From Erwinia sp. OLFS4 (GTDB lineage Bacteria; Pseudomonadota; Gammaproteobacteria; Enterobacterales; Enterobacteriaceae): 61,053 bases of DNA. The stretch lies in contig NZ_MOMB01000057.1 in NCBI RefSeq assembly GCF_002752165.1, forward strand, positions 1 through 61,053, in the 5' to 3' direction. A model generated the notes under the pieces. It saw only the letters and a list, made by a program, of their open reading frames with translations, was not told the DNA's origin and ran no database searches. A program made the translations under genes and the position numbers. Below are positions 22,777-33,421 of the stretch, in pieces (position 1 is the first letter of the stretch; each line of letters opens with the position of its first letter).

Positions 22777-24192
22777 ATGACCAACATTATCGAAGTTGAA
22801 GACTTCGCCAGACAGGGTGAAGAGAAACGAACCAGCGCGTTCCAGCATGAAGTGAACACTTATCTGGAACGCCACCCGCAAACGCAATATGTTGATATTC
22901 TGCTCAATGATTTAAACGGTGTTTTTCGCGGTAAGCGCATTCCTGTCAGTAGCCTGAGTAAGCTGGAGAAAGGCTGCTATTTTCCCGCCTCGGTATTTGC
23001 CATGGATATTCTCGGTAATACGGTGGAAGAAGCGGGTTTGGGTCAGGTGCTGGGTGAACCTGACAATATCTGTCTCCCTGTTGAAGGCTCTCTTGTCCCC
23101 TCTGCCACTGACCCGCAACACCTGGCGCAACTGCTGCTCACTATGCGCAATCAAGATGGCACTCCCTTTGACGTTGAACCCCGGAATGTACTGAATCACC
23201 TCTGGCAACAGCTGTGCGAGCAGGGACTTTTTCCGGTGGTAGCGGTAGAGCTGGAGTTCTATCTGGTCGATAAACAGCGGGATGCAGAAGGTTACATTCA
23301 GCCGCCTTGTGCCCCAGGCAGTGAAGAGCGCAATATGCAGTGCCAGGTCTATTCGGTCGATAATCTTGATCATTTTGCCGCGGTTTTACAGGATATTGAT
23401 AACCTGGCAAAACAGCAGGACATCCCGGCGGACGGCGCGCTGGCAGAAGCGTCACCCGGCCAGTTTGAGATTAACTTGCATCATACCCGCGACGTACTGG
23501 TTGCCTGCGATCATGCTATTCAACTGAAACGCCTGATTCGTCAGGTGGCAGAGAAACACGGCATGAATGCCACCTTCATGGCCAAACCCTATGAGGAATA
23601 TGCTGGCAGTGGAATGCATATTCATCTCAGTATGCTGGACGCCAGCGAAACTAACCTGTTTGCCGATGATGACGGTAATGACTCGCCGTTACTGGCCCGT
23701 GCGCTGGCCGGTATGCTTGATTTGATGCCGGCCTCCATGGCGCTGCTGGCGCCTAATGTCAATGCATTCCGCCGCTTTGTGCCCGACTCTTTTGTGCCAC
23801 TACAGGCTTCCTGGGGACATAACAACCGAACCGTTGCATTACGTATTCCATGTGGAGACCGGGCTAATCACCGTGTTGAGTATCGGGTAGCGGGTGCAGA
23901 TGCCAACCCTTATCTGGTGATGTCTGCCTTGCTGGCCGGTATTCTGCATGGTCTGGCGAATACCTTGCCACTGCCTGCCGGCGTAACCGGCAACGGCCAT
24001 GAGGCAGAGGGACTGGCGTTACCGGTGCGCCAGAGTGATGCGCTGTGGGAGTTTGAACAGAGCACGCCGCTACAAAAGCTGCTGGGTGAACGTTTCTGTT
24101 TTGTCTGGCACGTCTGCAAAAACCACGAACTGATGCATTTCGAACGTTTGATCACCGCAACCGAAATTGACTGGATGCTGAAAAACGCCTGA
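22777..24192 (+). CDS. puuA: Glutamate-putrescine ligase
   Basis: 471 residues from ATG 22777; GTG 22771 is a possible alternative. It is a glutamine-synthetase-like enzyme. Segments typical of PuuA are YVDILLNDLNGVFRGKRIPV, GCYFPASVFAMDILGN, AVELEFYLVDKQRDAEGY, EASPGQFEINLHHT, TFMAKPYEEYAGSGMHIHLS and NNRTVALRIPCGDRANHRVEYRVAGADANPYLV. It couples ATP hydrolysis to joining glutamate and putrescine, the first committed step. It is followed by a terminator and then puuE. Confidence 0.96.
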   Translation: MTNIIEVEDFARQGEEKRTSAFQHEVNTYLERHPQTQYVDILLNDLNGVFRGKRIPVSSLSKLEKGCYFPASVFAMDILGNTVEEAGLGQVLGEPDNICLPVEGSLVPSATDPQHLAQLLLTMRNQDGTPFDVEPRNVLNHLWQQLCEQGLFPVVAVELEFYLVDKQRDAEGYIQPPCAPGSEERNMQCQVYSVDNLDHFAAVLQDIDNLAKQQDIPADGALAEASPGQFEINLHHTRDVLVACDHAIQLKRLIRQVAEKHGMNATFMAKPYEEYAGSGMHIHLSMLDASETNLFADDDGNDSPLLARALAGMLDLMPASMALLAPNVNAFRRFVPDSFVPLQASWGHNNRTVALRIPCGDRANHRVEYRVAGADANPYLVMSALLAGILHGLANTLPLPAGVTGNGHEAEGLALPVRQSDALWEFEQSTPLQKLLGERFCFVWHVCKNHELMHFERLITATEIDWMLKNA

Positions 24193-24195
24193 ATA

Positions 24196-24218
24196 GCGGC
24201 CGCTCGGGCGGCCTTTTT
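24196..24218 (+). terminator. Terminator between puuA and puuE
   Basis: 6-bp GC stem GGCCGC / GCGGCC with loop TCGG and five T, 5 bp after the puuA stop. It may attenuate transcription into puuE. Confidence 0.7.
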
Positions 24219-24238
24219 ATCATTCCCGGAGACGCATT

Positions 24239-25537
24239 ATGAGCCAAACTAACCAATCCTGGCAGCAGCGCCGGGAAGCTGCTGTCACAGCGGGTGTGGG
24301 TAACGCATTGCCGGTTTACATCGCCAAAGCCCTTAACGCCGAGTTATGGGATGTGGAGGGCCGGCGCTATATCGATTTTGCTTCCGGCATTGCGGTGGTT
24401 AACACCGGACACAACCATCCTAAAGTACTGGCCGCAGTGCGGGCGCAGCTTGAACAATTCACACATCCTTGCTTTCAGGTAACACCCTATCCGGGGTACA
24501 TCGAACTGGCTGAAAAGCTGAATGCACTGGTTCCCATTCGTGATGCTACCCAGACGCTGCTCATGTCTACCGGCGCTGAAGCGGTGGAAAATGCGGTAAA
24601 AGTCGCGCGTATTGCCACCGGTCGCCGGGCGGTCGTGGCATTTCGCGGTGGCTTTCACGGACGTACGCTGCTGGGCATGGCGTTAACCGGCAAAGTTGCC
24701 CCCTATAAAAAGGGTTATGGCCCTTTTCCGGCAGAAATATACCATTTGCCTTACCCGGCTGAGTATCTGGGGATTAGCGAGCAGCAGGCGCTGGACGCAC
24801 TGGATGCGCTATTTGCTGCTGACGTGGCGGCAGAGGAAGTCGCCGCAATTATTATTGAGCCGGTACAGGGAGAAGGGGGATTTTATCCGGCGCCGGCCAG
24901 CTTCCTGCATGCACTGCGCGCGGTCTGCGACCGTCATGGTATCGTGCTGATTGCCGATGAAATCCAGAGCGGCTTTTGTCGTACCGGCAAAACCTTCGCC
25001 ATTGAGCACAGCGGTGTGGAACCGGACATTATCACCATGGCAAAGAGCCTCGCAGGGGGATTTCCGCTTTCGGCGCTAACCGGCCGTCGTGCCCTGATGA
25101 ACAAAGCGCAACCGGGGGGGCTGGGTGGAACCTATGCCGGCTCTCCGGTCAGTATTGCTGCCGCGCTGGCGGTAATCGATTTGATTGACGAAGAACAGTT
25201 AAATCAGCGTGCCTGTCAGCAGGGGGAATGGCTGCGGGCGCGATTAAGTGCGCTGGCCGAAGAGTTTGACTGTATTGGTGATATTCGCGGCCCAGGGGCT
25301 ATGCTGGCTATTGAGCTGGTGGAGGGGGGTGACCGTGCCAGGCCGGACGCCGCGCTGACCCAGCGGCTGGTAAAAGAAGCCGGGCGTCAGGGGTTAATCC
25401 TGCTGGCTTGCGGGGTGCGTGCCAATGTTATCCGCTTTCTGATCCCGCTGACCGCCAGTGAACAAATTATCAATGAAGGTCTCAGCATATTGGCATCCAG
25501 CCTGAAAATGGTGCAAAATACCTCCCCGGCAAAATGA
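24239..25537 (+). CDS. puuE: 4-aminobutyrate aminotransferase PuuE
   Basis: 432 residues, a class III PLP aminotransferase. It shows DVEGRRYIDFASGIAVVNTGHNHP, MSTGAEAVENAVKVAR, FHGRTLLGMALTGK, IIEPVQGEGGF, LIADEIQSGFCRTG and DIITMAKSLAGGFPLSAL with the PLP Lys. It converts GABA and 2-oxoglutarate to succinate semialdehyde and glutamate. It starts after CCGGAGACGC. The gene is similar to gabT, but the puu context supports PuuE. Confidence 0.92.
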   Translation: MSQTNQSWQQRREAAVTAGVGNALPVYIAKALNAELWDVEGRRYIDFASGIAVVNTGHNHPKVLAAVRAQLEQFTHPCFQVTPYPGYIELAEKLNALVPIRDATQTLLMSTGAEAVENAVKVARIATGRRAVVAFRGGFHGRTLLGMALTGKVAPYKKGYGPFPAEIYHLPYPAEYLGISEQQALDALDALFAADVAAEEVAAIIIEPVQGEGGFYPAPASFLHALRAVCDRHGIVLIADEIQSGFCRTGKTFAIEHSGVEPDIITMAKSLAGGFPLSALTGRRALMNKAQPGGLGGTYAGSPVSIAAALAVIDLIDEEQLNQRACQQGEWLRARLSALAEEFDCIGDIRGPGAMLAIELVEGGDRARPDAALTQRLVKEAGRQGLILLACGVRANVIRFLIPLTASEQIINEGLSILASSLKMVQNTSPAK

Positions 25538-25541
25538 CACT

Positions 25542-25574
25542 ATAACCGACGCTTATCACGCCGGTTATTTTTTT
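25542..25574 (+). terminator. Terminator after puuE
   Basis: Stem ATAACCG / CGGTTAT with a 13-nt loop, followed by seven T, starting 5 bp after the puuE stop. Confidence 0.8.
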
Positions 25575-25867
25575 GCCATTCATACAATCCATAATCACGA
25601 GGCCGGTCTGCGTGCCGGATAGATAGTGATAGAAACACGTTAAGCGTGTGATGTTGAGGAAAAGAAAGATGGGGCAGTATATCCAACGGGTAGCCGTATT
25701 CGCCGCCGCGCGTTTGCGTCAGGGCTATGGCACGGCGAAGCAACACATCCTTCGCACCTCCCTTCACCTGTATGATGGTGTTATTACCTTCACTTCTTCG
25801 CTTTGCTCACGACGATGTTCCTCAGCGCGACAGCCTGCAGCGGTTGTGGCAATGGAGGGACTGAACC
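25575..25867. other. Region upstream of puuP
   Basis: About 290 bp; I see no believable gene. It must contain the puuP promoter. ATGGAGGGACTGAACC supplies the ribosome-binding site just before puuP. Confidence 0.5.
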
Positions 25868-27226
25868 ATGATGCATGACGTCAATAACGCGCCGCGCGCG
25901 CAGCTGAAAAAAACGCTGACGTTGTTTCCGGTAGTGATGATCGGGCTGGCATATATGCAGCCGATGACGCTGTTCGATACCTTTGGTATTGTCTCTGGCC
26001 TGACCAACGGTCACGTTGCGACGGCGTATGCGTTTGCGCTGGTGGCTATCCTCTTTACCGCGCTGAGTTACGGTAAGCTGGTTCGCCGCTTTCCGTCTGC
26101 CGGTTCGGCCTACACCTACGCGCAAAAGGCAATCAGTCCACATGTCGGTTTTATGGTGGGCTGGTCGTCGCTGCTGGATTATTTAATCATGCCGATGATC
26201 AATATCCTGCTGGCGAAAATCTATTTTGAAGCGTTAGTGCCAGGCGTGCCATCGTGGATGTTTGTGGTCCTGCTGGTCAGCTTTATGACGCTATTTAATC
26301 TGCGCGGTATTAAAACCGTGGCTAATTTTAATAGCCTGATTGTTATTTTACAGATTGCCATTATGGCGGTAATTGTGGTGTTGGTTATTTATGGCGTGGC
26401 ACAGGGTGAAGGCAGCGGTACGCTGGTTAGCAGTAAACCGTTCTGGTCAGAAAATTCGCACGTGGTACCGATGATTACCGGGGCGACTATCCTGTGTTTT
26501 TCATTTCTTGGCTTTGACGGCATCAGCTCGCTGTCGGAGGAGACCAAAAACGCCGAACGCGTTATTCCGCGCGCGATTTTCCTTACGGCGCTGGTTGGCG
26601 GCATTATCTTTATTTTTGTCTCTTACTTTTTACAGCTTTATTTTCCGGATATCTCTCGCTTCCAGCATCCGGACGCATCGCAGCCGGAAATTATGCTCTA
26701 TGTGGCGGGGAAAACCTTCCAGTGGTGCATACTTATCTTCTCATGCGTAACGGTACTGGCATCAGGAATGGCCGCGCATGCTGGTGTTTCCCGTCTGATG
26801 TATGTGATGGGGCGTGATGGCGTTTTTCCTGAGCGCTTCTTTGGCTTTATTCATCCGCGCTGGCATACCCCCACCTGGAACGTACTGCTGGTGGGGGTGG
26901 TGGCTTTGTCGGCCATCACCTTTGACCTGGTCACCGCAACAGCACTGATAAATTTTGGTGCGCTGGTTGCCTTCACTTTCGTTAATTTGTCCGTGATTTC
27001 GCAGTTCTGGGTGCGTGAAAAACGTAACCGTATGCTGAAGGATAACTTCAATTATCTGCTGTTGCCGATTCTGGGGGCACTTACCGTGGGGGCGTTGTGG
27101 ATTAATCTTGAAGAGAGCTCGATGATCCTCGGACTGGTGTGGGCGGCGGCCGGTATTATTTATCTGGCAGTCGTGACCCGCAGTTTCCGTCAGCCGGTTC
27201 CACAGTACAGCGAAGAAGGCCTGTAG
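25868..27226 (+). CDS. puuP: Putrescine importer PuuP (APC family)
   Basis: 452 residues with about twelve membrane segments, an amino acid-polyamine-organocation transporter. It starts [31 protein letters not shown], as in E. coli PuuP, and contains [27 protein letters not shown] and [16 protein letters not shown]. It imports putrescine with protons across the inner membrane. It lies last in this rearranged puu set instead of first as in E. coli. The stop is TAG, which shows that amber is a normal stop here. Confidence 0.93.
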   Translation: MMHDVNNAPRAQLKKTLTLFPVVMIGLAYMQPMTLFDTFGIVSGLTNGHVATAYAFALVAILFTALSYGKLVRRFPSAGSAYTYAQKAISPHVGFMVGWSSLLDYLIMPMINILLAKIYFEALVPGVPSWMFVVLLVSFMTLFNLRGIKTVANFNSLIVILQIAIMAVIVVLVIYGVAQGEGSGTLVSSKPFWSENSHVVPMITGATILCFSFLGFDGISSLSEETKNAERVIPRAIFLTALVGGIIFIFVSYFLQLYFPDISRFQHPDASQPEIMLYVAGKTFQWCILIFSCVTVLASGMAAHAGVSRLMYVMGRDGVFPERFFGFIHPRWHTPTWNVLLVGVVALSAITFDLVTATALINFGALVAFTFVNLSVISQFWVREKRNRMLKDNFNYLLLPILGALTVGALWINLEESSMILGLVWAAAGIIYLAVVTRSFRQPVPQYSEEGL

Positions 27227-27281
27227 TTAGCGTCAGAAACAAACCGTCTGCAATGGCAAAATCCGCCGGCGCATTCATCAG

Positions 27282-27312
27282 AAGGGCCACACCAGGGTGT
27301 GGCCCTTTTTTT
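27282..27312 (+). terminator. Terminator after puuP
   Basis: Stem AAGGGCCACAC / GTGTGGCCCTT with a 4-nt loop and seven T. It lies between the convergent genes puuP and sbcB and may serve both. Confidence 0.9.
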
Positions 27313-27341
27313 CAGCGTCTGGTGCTCAGGCTAGGCGGCTA

Positions 27342-28784
27342 TCAGGAAACCAGCTGGCGGGCATAGTCAAACAGGGCTTTCAGCTGAGCCATTTTGCCAC
27401 TGTCGTCTTCATAGCGTGTGGCCAGCGTTTCCAGCTCAAGTAAAAATTGTTCAACCCGTTCAGGACTGAGTGCCTCACGGCGATGCTGTAACCAGCGCTG
27501 TTGTTCGCTATCGTCCAGCGTGCCAGGAAAATTACGCGCCCGGTAGCGAAACAGCAACTTTTCAATCCGCGCATCGGTGACGTTCAGTACCAGCGCCGGC
27601 AGATTTTCCGGCGCGGTCTGTTGAATAATGGTGATTGCCTGGCGGTCGGCATCGCTGAAAAAACCGTCATAAAGCTGGTTGTCAACGTTATCGGAGGGCG
27701 CAAATGCGGGCGCCTCCGCGTACAGCGCCACCACTTTTTCCCTGACTTGCGGTTGTTCAAGCAGCAATGCCTGATTATTCAGGCAGTGGGTAATATTAAT
27801 ACCGAGTCGTGCGGCATCCTGCGGACGCAGGGTACTGGCCGGCGCCAGTACCGGGCATTTGTTAATGTGTATCAGCTTAAGCGGCACGGGCAGTTGATCG
27901 GCCGCCAGATCGGCGCGTCGGGTGTAGAGCCGCTCGCGCAGCCGATCGGCGCTGAGATTTAGCAGCGGCGATATGTCAGCAGCCAGATCGCAGCTAATGA
28001 CGGCATTGCGATTGTCCGGATGCCAGGCCAGAGGCACAACCAGACTGGTGTTACCGCGGTGGGCACCAAACATACCGGAAACATGCACCAGCGGTTTCAT
28101 GCCGGCAATATCAATCAACGCCGCCAGTTTTTGTTTATTTCGATGCGTAAAAAGATAATCAAATAAACGTGGTTGTTTTGCTTTTACCAGCTTCGCCATG
28201 GCAAGGGTGGCATAGACATCGGACATGGCATCATGCGCCTGTTCATGGGCAATGCCGTTTGCCTGAGTCAGATGCTCCAGTCGAAAGCTGGGTAATCCTT
28301 CGTCGTTAAGCGGCCAGTGAATGCCGTCAGGACGTAATGCGTAGCAGGCACGCATTACGTCGAGCAGATCCCAGCGGCTGTTACCATTTTGCCAGCTCCA
28401 GCTATAAGGATCGTAAAAATTGCGGTAGCAGAGGTGACGGGTGACTTCATCATCGAAGCGGATATTATTGTAACCGACTACACAGGTGGCAGGCTGGCTA
28501 AAAAGCTGGTGAATACGGCGGGTAAATTCCGCTTCAGTAACGCCGCGGGCGCAGGCTATCTGCGGGGTAATACCGGTTATCATGACCGCTTCGGGCTGTG
28601 GAAGATAGTCATCTGCCGGCTTGCAGTAAAAAATTTCCGGCTCGCCGATAATATTGAAATCACTGTCTGTGCGTATGCCTGCGAACTGTGCGGGCCGGTC
28701 CAGCGCCGGACTGGTGCCAAAGGTCTCATAATCGTGGAAGAGGAAGCTGGGCTGTTGGCGATTGGTTTGCACAGTAATATCCAT
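27342..28784 (-). CDS. sbcB: Exodeoxyribonuclease I
   Basis: 480 residues. The DEDDh exonuclease domain shows FLFHDYETFGTSPALDRPAQFAGIRTD (Asp and Glu), VVGYNNIRFDDEVTRHLCYRNFYDPY, and the HDAMSDVYATLAMAKLV motif with catalytic His and Asp. The middle SH3-like and C-terminal domains are also present (LLDVMRACYALRPDGI...EGLPSFRLEHLTQANGI). It degrades single-stranded DNA 3' to 5' and acts in repair and recombination. Its length fits E. coli SbcB (475). It is a conserved chromosomal marker in this region. Confidence 0.96.
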   Translation of the reverse strand: MDITVQTNRQQPSFLFHDYETFGTSPALDRPAQFAGIRTDSDFNIIGEPEIFYCKPADDYLPQPEAVMITGITPQIACARGVTEAEFTRRIHQLFSQPATCVVGYNNIRFDDEVTRHLCYRNFYDPYSWSWQNGNSRWDLLDVMRACYALRPDGIHWPLNDEGLPSFRLEHLTQANGIAHEQAHDAMSDVYATLAMAKLVKAKQPRLFDYLFTHRNKQKLAALIDIAGMKPLVHVSGMFGAHRGNTSLVVPLAWHPDNRNAVISCDLAADISPLLNLSADRLRERLYTRRADLAADQLPVPLKLIHINKCPVLAPASTLRPQDAARLGINITHCLNNQALLLEQPQVREKVVALYAEAPAFAPSDNVDNQLYDGFFSDADRQAITIIQQTAPENLPALVLNVTDARIEKLLFRYRARNFPGTLDDSEQQRWLQHRREALSPERVEQFLLELETLATRYEDDSGKMAQLKALFDYARQLVS

Positions 28785-28979
28785 GAGTTGTTTGTTAATT
28801 CACTGAATTTTTCATTATCCGCCTGGTTTAGCAGGTCGTATGATGGCGCGAGCTGCTGCTTGACATGGTAAACCATATTCCTCGTTATCAACAGGCCGGT
28901 TAACGGCCGTCAGGGGCAGCAAGACAGCTTCAGTGGGGGATTGTCAGCGCCTCGTCAATGGCGCTGACAACAGCGTGGG

Positions 28980-30509
28980 TTAGTGCGCAAGCAGCGCAAT
29001 GTTTTTATTGTAAACAAACAGCGTGCGCTGATGAAAAATCAGAATTTCATCTGGCTGACCTAATTGTGTTTTTATCGCCGCAAGTTGCTGATTAGCCTGT
29101 GAGTGAGGGTGACTGTCCGCCACAGCCGGAATGGCAACAAACTGACGCGCTGGGGCCGCATTAATAAATTCAGGTGTTAGCCACGAGGCCATGGTTTGCC
29201 CCCGGACCACGTCAAAGCGAATGTGATAATTTTCAGGATCAAACCATACCGCCGTAATGTGAATTTTCCCCTGTGAAAACCAGTTGACGATATTCGCCTG
29301 CAGCCAGAAATCGCTGTAGCCATAGTACAGCTGATGACGTTGCAGAAACGCAATATATTCGTCGGCCAGCGGCTGCTGGTTCACCAGCGGTTGCTGGCTC
29401 TGAGAGTACGAATAAAGGGAGGATGCCGGAAATAACAGCAGACAGACAATCAGTAACCGGTTGCGCTGAATCATCGCGGCCAGGCTGGTCAGTAAGATAC
29501 TGAAAAAAATGACATTGCCAAAAAAACGCGCTGAATTACTCTCCGGCATGTCATAGCTGATAATAAATGAAGCGATAATAGCAGCAATAGAAAATAAGCT
29601 GCACAAAGCAATCAATCTTGCCTGCCAGCTGGCTTTAATCGCGACAGTAAAGGCGTAAATCAGCACGCATAGCCATACTAGCAGCGAAAGCCCCTGGGTC
29701 AGCGCATTGTCGATAAAAAACAGGTTGAGGCTTTTGCCCAGCACCTGCCATACCCATTGCGCGTTCATCCACCACTGCGACAGTGGTTGAATAGTAAACG
29801 CCTGGTTAGGTAATCCGAACCAGCGTTGGGGGGCATGGGTAAAAGAGAGTACAAAGGTGATTAAATACAGCAGCAGATGGTGTTTTGCTACCTGCTTTTT
29901 CCCGCTCAGATAGATTAACGACAGCAGCAACGGCAAGTAATAAGTGGCAAGGAACCAGGGATCAGCCACTGAAGCAAAAAACGACAACAGGCTGTAGAGC
30001 AGGGCGATCCACAGTGCTTGACGATGCAGGTTATAAAATACCAGTGCCAGTGCGACAACCCCGAAGAAACTGGTTGAGTAATGGGAGAACGGATGGCTGG
30101 CAAACCCTTCGCGCAGAACAAATGCAGGCAGGCAGGTGAGCGCCAGCAATGCCAGAAATGAAACCGGTTTTTTCCCCGACTGGTTTAACATCGCGCAGGC
30201 GATAATGGCCGACAGCGAGATAAACAGCGCCGTTGAGATGATTAACGGCAGACGGCCATCCTGACCCGTGAGTAAAAAAAACAGAAAATTAACCGGATAA
30301 ACCGTGAAGTACCAGTTATCGGGGGTTGGCCGCCAGTCGCGAAAAACGCTGAACCCTTCATTAAGAAAACCGCGCCATACCAGCGGGCTGTTGGCCACAT
30401 CCGGTTCCAGCGGAAAATAGCGCCAGGTGAGTAATACGGAAACGGCAATCGCCGTAAGCGCAAGGACTGCGCCGGTGATACGTCGGGCACTAAAAAAATC
30501 AGACATCAT
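28980..30509 (-). CDS. Polytopic membrane glycosyltransferase (GT-C type), GtrC-like
   Basis: 509 residues with about ten hydrophobic segments and a C-terminal soluble part of about 110 residues. The first outer loop is rich in acidic and aromatic residues ([33 protein letters not shown]), as in GT-C enzymes that use polyprenyl-phosphate sugars. Its start overlaps the end of gtrB by 11 bp, the usual arrangement of gtr cassettes, where the third gene is the serotype-specific glucosyltransferase acting on O-antigen in the periplasm. I do not recognise a named homologue. Two ATG codons (30509 and 30506) are possible starts. Confidence 0.75.
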   Translation of the reverse strand: MMSDFFSARRITGAVLALTAIAVSVLLTWRYFPLEPDVANSPLVWRGFLNEGFSVFRDWRPTPDNWYFTVYPVNFLFFLLTGQDGRLPLIISTALFISLSAIIACAMLNQSGKKPVSFLALLALTCLPAFVLREGFASHPFSHYSTSFFGVVALALVFYNLHRQALWIALLYSLLSFFASVADPWFLATYYLPLLLSLIYLSGKKQVAKHHLLLYLITFVLSFTHAPQRWFGLPNQAFTIQPLSQWWMNAQWVWQVLGKSLNLFFIDNALTQGLSLLVWLCVLIYAFTVAIKASWQARLIALCSLFSIAAIIASFIISYDMPESNSARFFGNVIFFSILLTSLAAMIQRNRLLIVCLLLFPASSLYSYSQSQQPLVNQQPLADEYIAFLQRHQLYYGYSDFWLQANIVNWFSQGKIHITAVWFDPENYHIRFDVVRGQTMASWLTPEFINAAPARQFVAIPAVADSHPHSQANQQLAAIKTQLGQPDEILIFHQRTLFVYNKNIALLAH

Positions 30510-31428
30510 GTCGTCCTTTAGATTTCAACAGAAAGCGCGGTCTGTTTTTAGTTTCGATGTAGATCCGTCCGATATATTCACCCAGTACGCCAATACCAAT
30601 TAGCTGTACACCGCCAAGAAACAGTATTGAAACCATTAGCGAAGGATAACCGGCTACCGGATTGCCCCAGATAATCTTGTCTATTACCATCCAGACGGCG
30701 TAAAAAAACGAGAACAATGCAATGGCAAAGCCGACATAGGACCAGATGCGTAAAGGTAGCGTGGAGAAGGAAGTCAGACCTTCCAGTGCCAGATTCCACA
30801 GTTTCCAGCCGTTAAATTTAGATACGCCGGCACTGCGCGGTGCCCGGCTGTATTCCACCACCGCAATATTGCCACCGACCCAGGAAAATACCCCTTTCAT
30901 AAACAGATTACGTTCAGGCATATGCCGGATATTGTCTACCGTTTCCCGGTTCATTAGCCGGAAATCACCCACGTTTTCTTCAATCTGCGGATGGCTGATT
31001 TTATTGTGTAGCTTATAAAACCAGTCGGCGCTGATGCGTTTAAAATGGCCGTCGCTGGAACGGTCATTGCGTTTAGCCAGCACAATATCAGCGCCGTTTT
31101 GCCACTGAGCAATCAGCTGAGGGATAACATCGATAGGATCCTGCAGGTCGACATCAATAGGAATGACGGCATCGCCGCTGGCATTATCCAGCCCGGCAAA
31201 CAGCGCGGCTTCCTTGCCGAAATTGCGGGTAAATGACAGCGCCTTTACCTGCGGATCTGATACGGCCAGCGCATCAATAATGGCTTCGCTGGCATCATTA
31301 CTGCCATCGTTAATAAACACAATTTCGACATTGTAAGGCTGCAGGCTCGCTGCTTCTCTGACTGCTTTATAAAATACCGGTATCGCCTGCTCCTCGTTGA
31401 AAACCGGGACAATAAGCGAAATATTCAT
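30499..31428 (-). CDS. gtrB: Bactoprenol glucosyltransferase GtrB
   Basis: 309 residues from ATG 31428, preceded by AGGAATTCCGC. It has a GT2 domain: [50 protein letters not shown] (DxD) and [14 protein letters not shown]. Two C-terminal membrane helices follow (about 225-260 and 265-300). It transfers glucose from UDP-glucose to undecaprenyl phosphate on the inner face of the membrane. It is co-transcribed with the overlapping GT-C gene; the matching flippase gtrA is about 11 kb away. Confidence 0.92.
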   Translation of the reverse strand: MNISLIVPVFNEEQAIPVFYKAVREAASLQPYNVEIVFINDGSNDASEAIIDALAVSDPQVKALSFTRNFGKEAALFAGLDNASGDAVIPIDVDLQDPIDVIPQLIAQWQNGADIVLAKRNDRSSDGHFKRISADWFYKLHNKISHPQIEENVGDFRLMNRETVDNIRHMPERNLFMKGVFSWVGGNIAVVEYSRAPRSAGVSKFNGWKLWNLALEGLTSFSTLPLRIWSYVGFAIALFSFFYAVWMVIDKIIWGNPVAGYPSLMVSILFLGGVQLIGIGVLGEYIGRIYIETKNRPRFLLKSKGRHDV

Positions 31429-31841
31429 GCGGAATTCCTGCGAAAATAGGGCTAATAGATGAAAAATAAAGCCGCACAAAGGAAGGAAAATTTCTCTTCG
31501 GCGTTGTCTGGTTAGTTCGCTCAGTCACGTGATGTTCCTTATCACGTTCAGCATCGCTGACCGGCTAACCTGCAGAGCAAACTTCAGGCGTAATATAAGG
31601 GTACGCAGAACGGCGTAAATTGTAACATCAGCCGCGAAGGGGTAAAAGCTTTTAGCCGGTGTGCCAGTTGCGCCCAGGCAATGGCAGATAAACCAGGGGT
31701 GATGGCCGCCTGCCGCTGAGATTATCTGGATGTCTGAGTATCGATAATCAGGAAATTTACATAAAACTGATGCTTGCAGGTTGCTATGGTCGTTGAATAG
31801 TAGGGTATGCTGGACGCTGTTGTGACAGACGGAGTTGAGGA
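31429..31841. other. Divergent region between gtrB and yeeA
   Basis: 413 bp without a recognisable gene. It contains the inverted repeat ACGTGAT (31527-31533) / ATCACGT (31541-31547), which could be a regulatory site. The AT-rich part at 31730-31810 probably holds the yeeA promoter. Confidence 0.45.
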
Positions 31842-32900
31842 TTGCGTCCGGATAAACCCATTTCAGCCTTTAAACTCAAGGTCTATCGCTACCATCGCGT
31901 TATTCACGGTGTACGCATTGCGCTGGCATTCGTGCTGACGTTTCTGATGGTGCGTTTACTGGACATTCCGGAAGGCAGCTGGCCGCTGATAACCTTTGTG
32001 GTGGTGATGGGGCCGGTTTCCAGTTGGGGAAACGTTTTTCCGCGCGCATTGCAACGAATAACCGGCACGGTGATTGGCGTGATTTCCGGACTGATTGCGC
32101 TTTATCTGGAATTGTTCTCCCTGCCGGTGATGTTGCTGTGGTGTGCTATTGTCATGTTTCTTTGTGGTTATCTGACGCTGGGTAAACAGCCTTATATGGC
32201 GCTGCTGATCGGTATCACGCTGGCGGTAGTGAGCAGCGCCAGCCGGGGCAATATTGAGATGGCGCTATGGCGAGGTGGTGATGTGATTATCGGCTCGCTA
32301 CTGGCGTTAATCTACACCAGTATCTGGCCGGCCAGAGCATACACGCAATGGCGCATCCGGCTCTCTGACGTATTGCTGGAAATCGCGAAAATTTATCATG
32401 CGGGTTTCTCTGCCAATCTGGTTGAACGTCCGCATTTAAAAAAACCGCTGCAGCGGCTGATGGTGTCGGTGGTTAAAATGCGCGCCATGCTGGAACCGGC
32501 CAGTAAAGAGTCACGTATCCCAAAATCGGTTTTTGAAGGTATTCAGACGCTCAATCGCAATATGGTCTGTACGCTGGAACTTCAGCTGAATGCCTGGTGG
32601 TCGTCGCGCGAGACCCATCTGATGTTACTTCATGCGCCGACGTTACGTGCCACGCAGCGGCAGGTAGAGCAGAGCCTGCGGGCGCTGTCACGAAGTCTGC
32701 TGGAGGGCGATAGCGATAAGACCGCAACCGACAGTGAAGCCCTGGCGGCCAGCAGCCGCGAGCTGCGCGCGCTATTGAGCGAACAGCAGATTAATAATCA
32801 TCAACAGGTTGCCGCTTATGGTTATGCCTGGCTCAGCATTGAGATGGCCGGTCAGCTGGAACGGATCAATGAACTGGTGCGTCTGGCTATGCGAAAATAA
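31842..32900 (+). CDS. yeeA: YeeA-like FUSC-family inner membrane protein
   Basis: 352 residues, the same length as E. coli YeeA. Six hydrophobic segments occupy about residues 20-165 (HGVRIALAFVLTFLMVRLL, WPLITFVVVMGPVSSWGNV, GDVIIGSLLALIYTSIWPAR), followed by a helical cytoplasmic part containing RIPKSVFEGIQTLNRNMVCTLELQ. FUSC proteins are related to aromatic-acid and fusaric-acid efflux components; YeeA itself has no proven function. The start is TTG at 31842 after GGAGTTGAGGA, agreeing with the MR.DK start of YeeA. Confidence 0.9.
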   Translation: MRPDKPISAFKLKVYRYHRVIHGVRIALAFVLTFLMVRLLDIPEGSWPLITFVVVMGPVSSWGNVFPRALQRITGTVIGVISGLIALYLELFSLPVMLLWCAIVMFLCGYLTLGKQPYMALLIGITLAVVSSASRGNIEMALWRGGDVIIGSLLALIYTSIWPARAYTQWRIRLSDVLLEIAKIYHAGFSANLVERPHLKKPLQRLMVSVVKMRAMLEPASKESRIPKSVFEGIQTLNRNMVCTLELQLNAWWSSRETHLMLLHAPTLRATQRQVEQSLRALSRSLLEGDSDKTATDSEALAASSRELRALLSEQQINNHQQVAAYGYAWLSIEMAGQLERINELVRLAMRK

Positions 32901-33064
32901 GTAACGGGTAAAACCATTCGTTTCAGCGCGAGGGGTTTCAGGGTAAAATAAAGCTATCCCCAGTACCGATGTCAGAATTGCCTTTGGCAGAGTGGAATCA
33001 GTTACGCTGAAGGCGAAAGTTAAGCTGCCTGGGCTGACAGGCTAAACAGTAAGAAGGTGTCAAC

Positions 33065-33382
33065 ATGGAAAATGCAAAGCAGTCATTTCAGGATGTTCTG
33101 GAGTTCGTACGCTTGTTCCGTCGCAAAAATAAACTTCAGCGGGAAATCATTGATAACGAAAAGAAAATTCGTGATAACCAAAAACGCGTACTGCTTCTTG
33201 ATAATCTGAGCGAGTATATTAAACCGGGTATGAGCATTGAAGCTATTCAGGAGATTATTGCTTCCATGCGCGGTGATTATGAAGACCGCGTGGACGATCA
33301 CATTATCAAAAATGCTGATCTGTCAAAAGAGCGCAAAGAAATTTCGAAAAAGTTAAAGGCAATGGGGGAACCTAAAGCCTGA
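33065..33382 (+). CDS. yeeX: YeeX-like DUF496 protein
   Basis: 105 residues, very close to E. coli Yee[42 protein letters not shown] and [16 protein letters not shown]. The protein is strongly helical and charged, probably coiled coil. YeeX/DUF496 has been treated as a nucleoid-associated-like protein, but its role is poorly established. The start follows AAGAAGGTGTCAAC. It has its own terminator. Confidence 0.95.
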   Translation: MENAKQSFQDVLEFVRLFRRKNKLQREIIDNEKKIRDNQKRVLLLDNLSEYIKPGMSIEAIQEIIASMRGDYEDRVDDHIIKNADLSKERKEISKKLKAMGEPKA

Positions 33383-33390
33383 GTCATTCC

Positions 33391-33421
33391 GGCGCCGTTG
33401 TGCGGCGCCTTTGCTCTTTTT
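33391..33421 (+). terminator. Terminator after yeeX
   Basis: 7-bp GC stem GGCGCCG / CGGCGCC with a 5-nt loop, followed by T-rich DNA (TTTGCTCTTTTTT). Confidence 0.75.
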
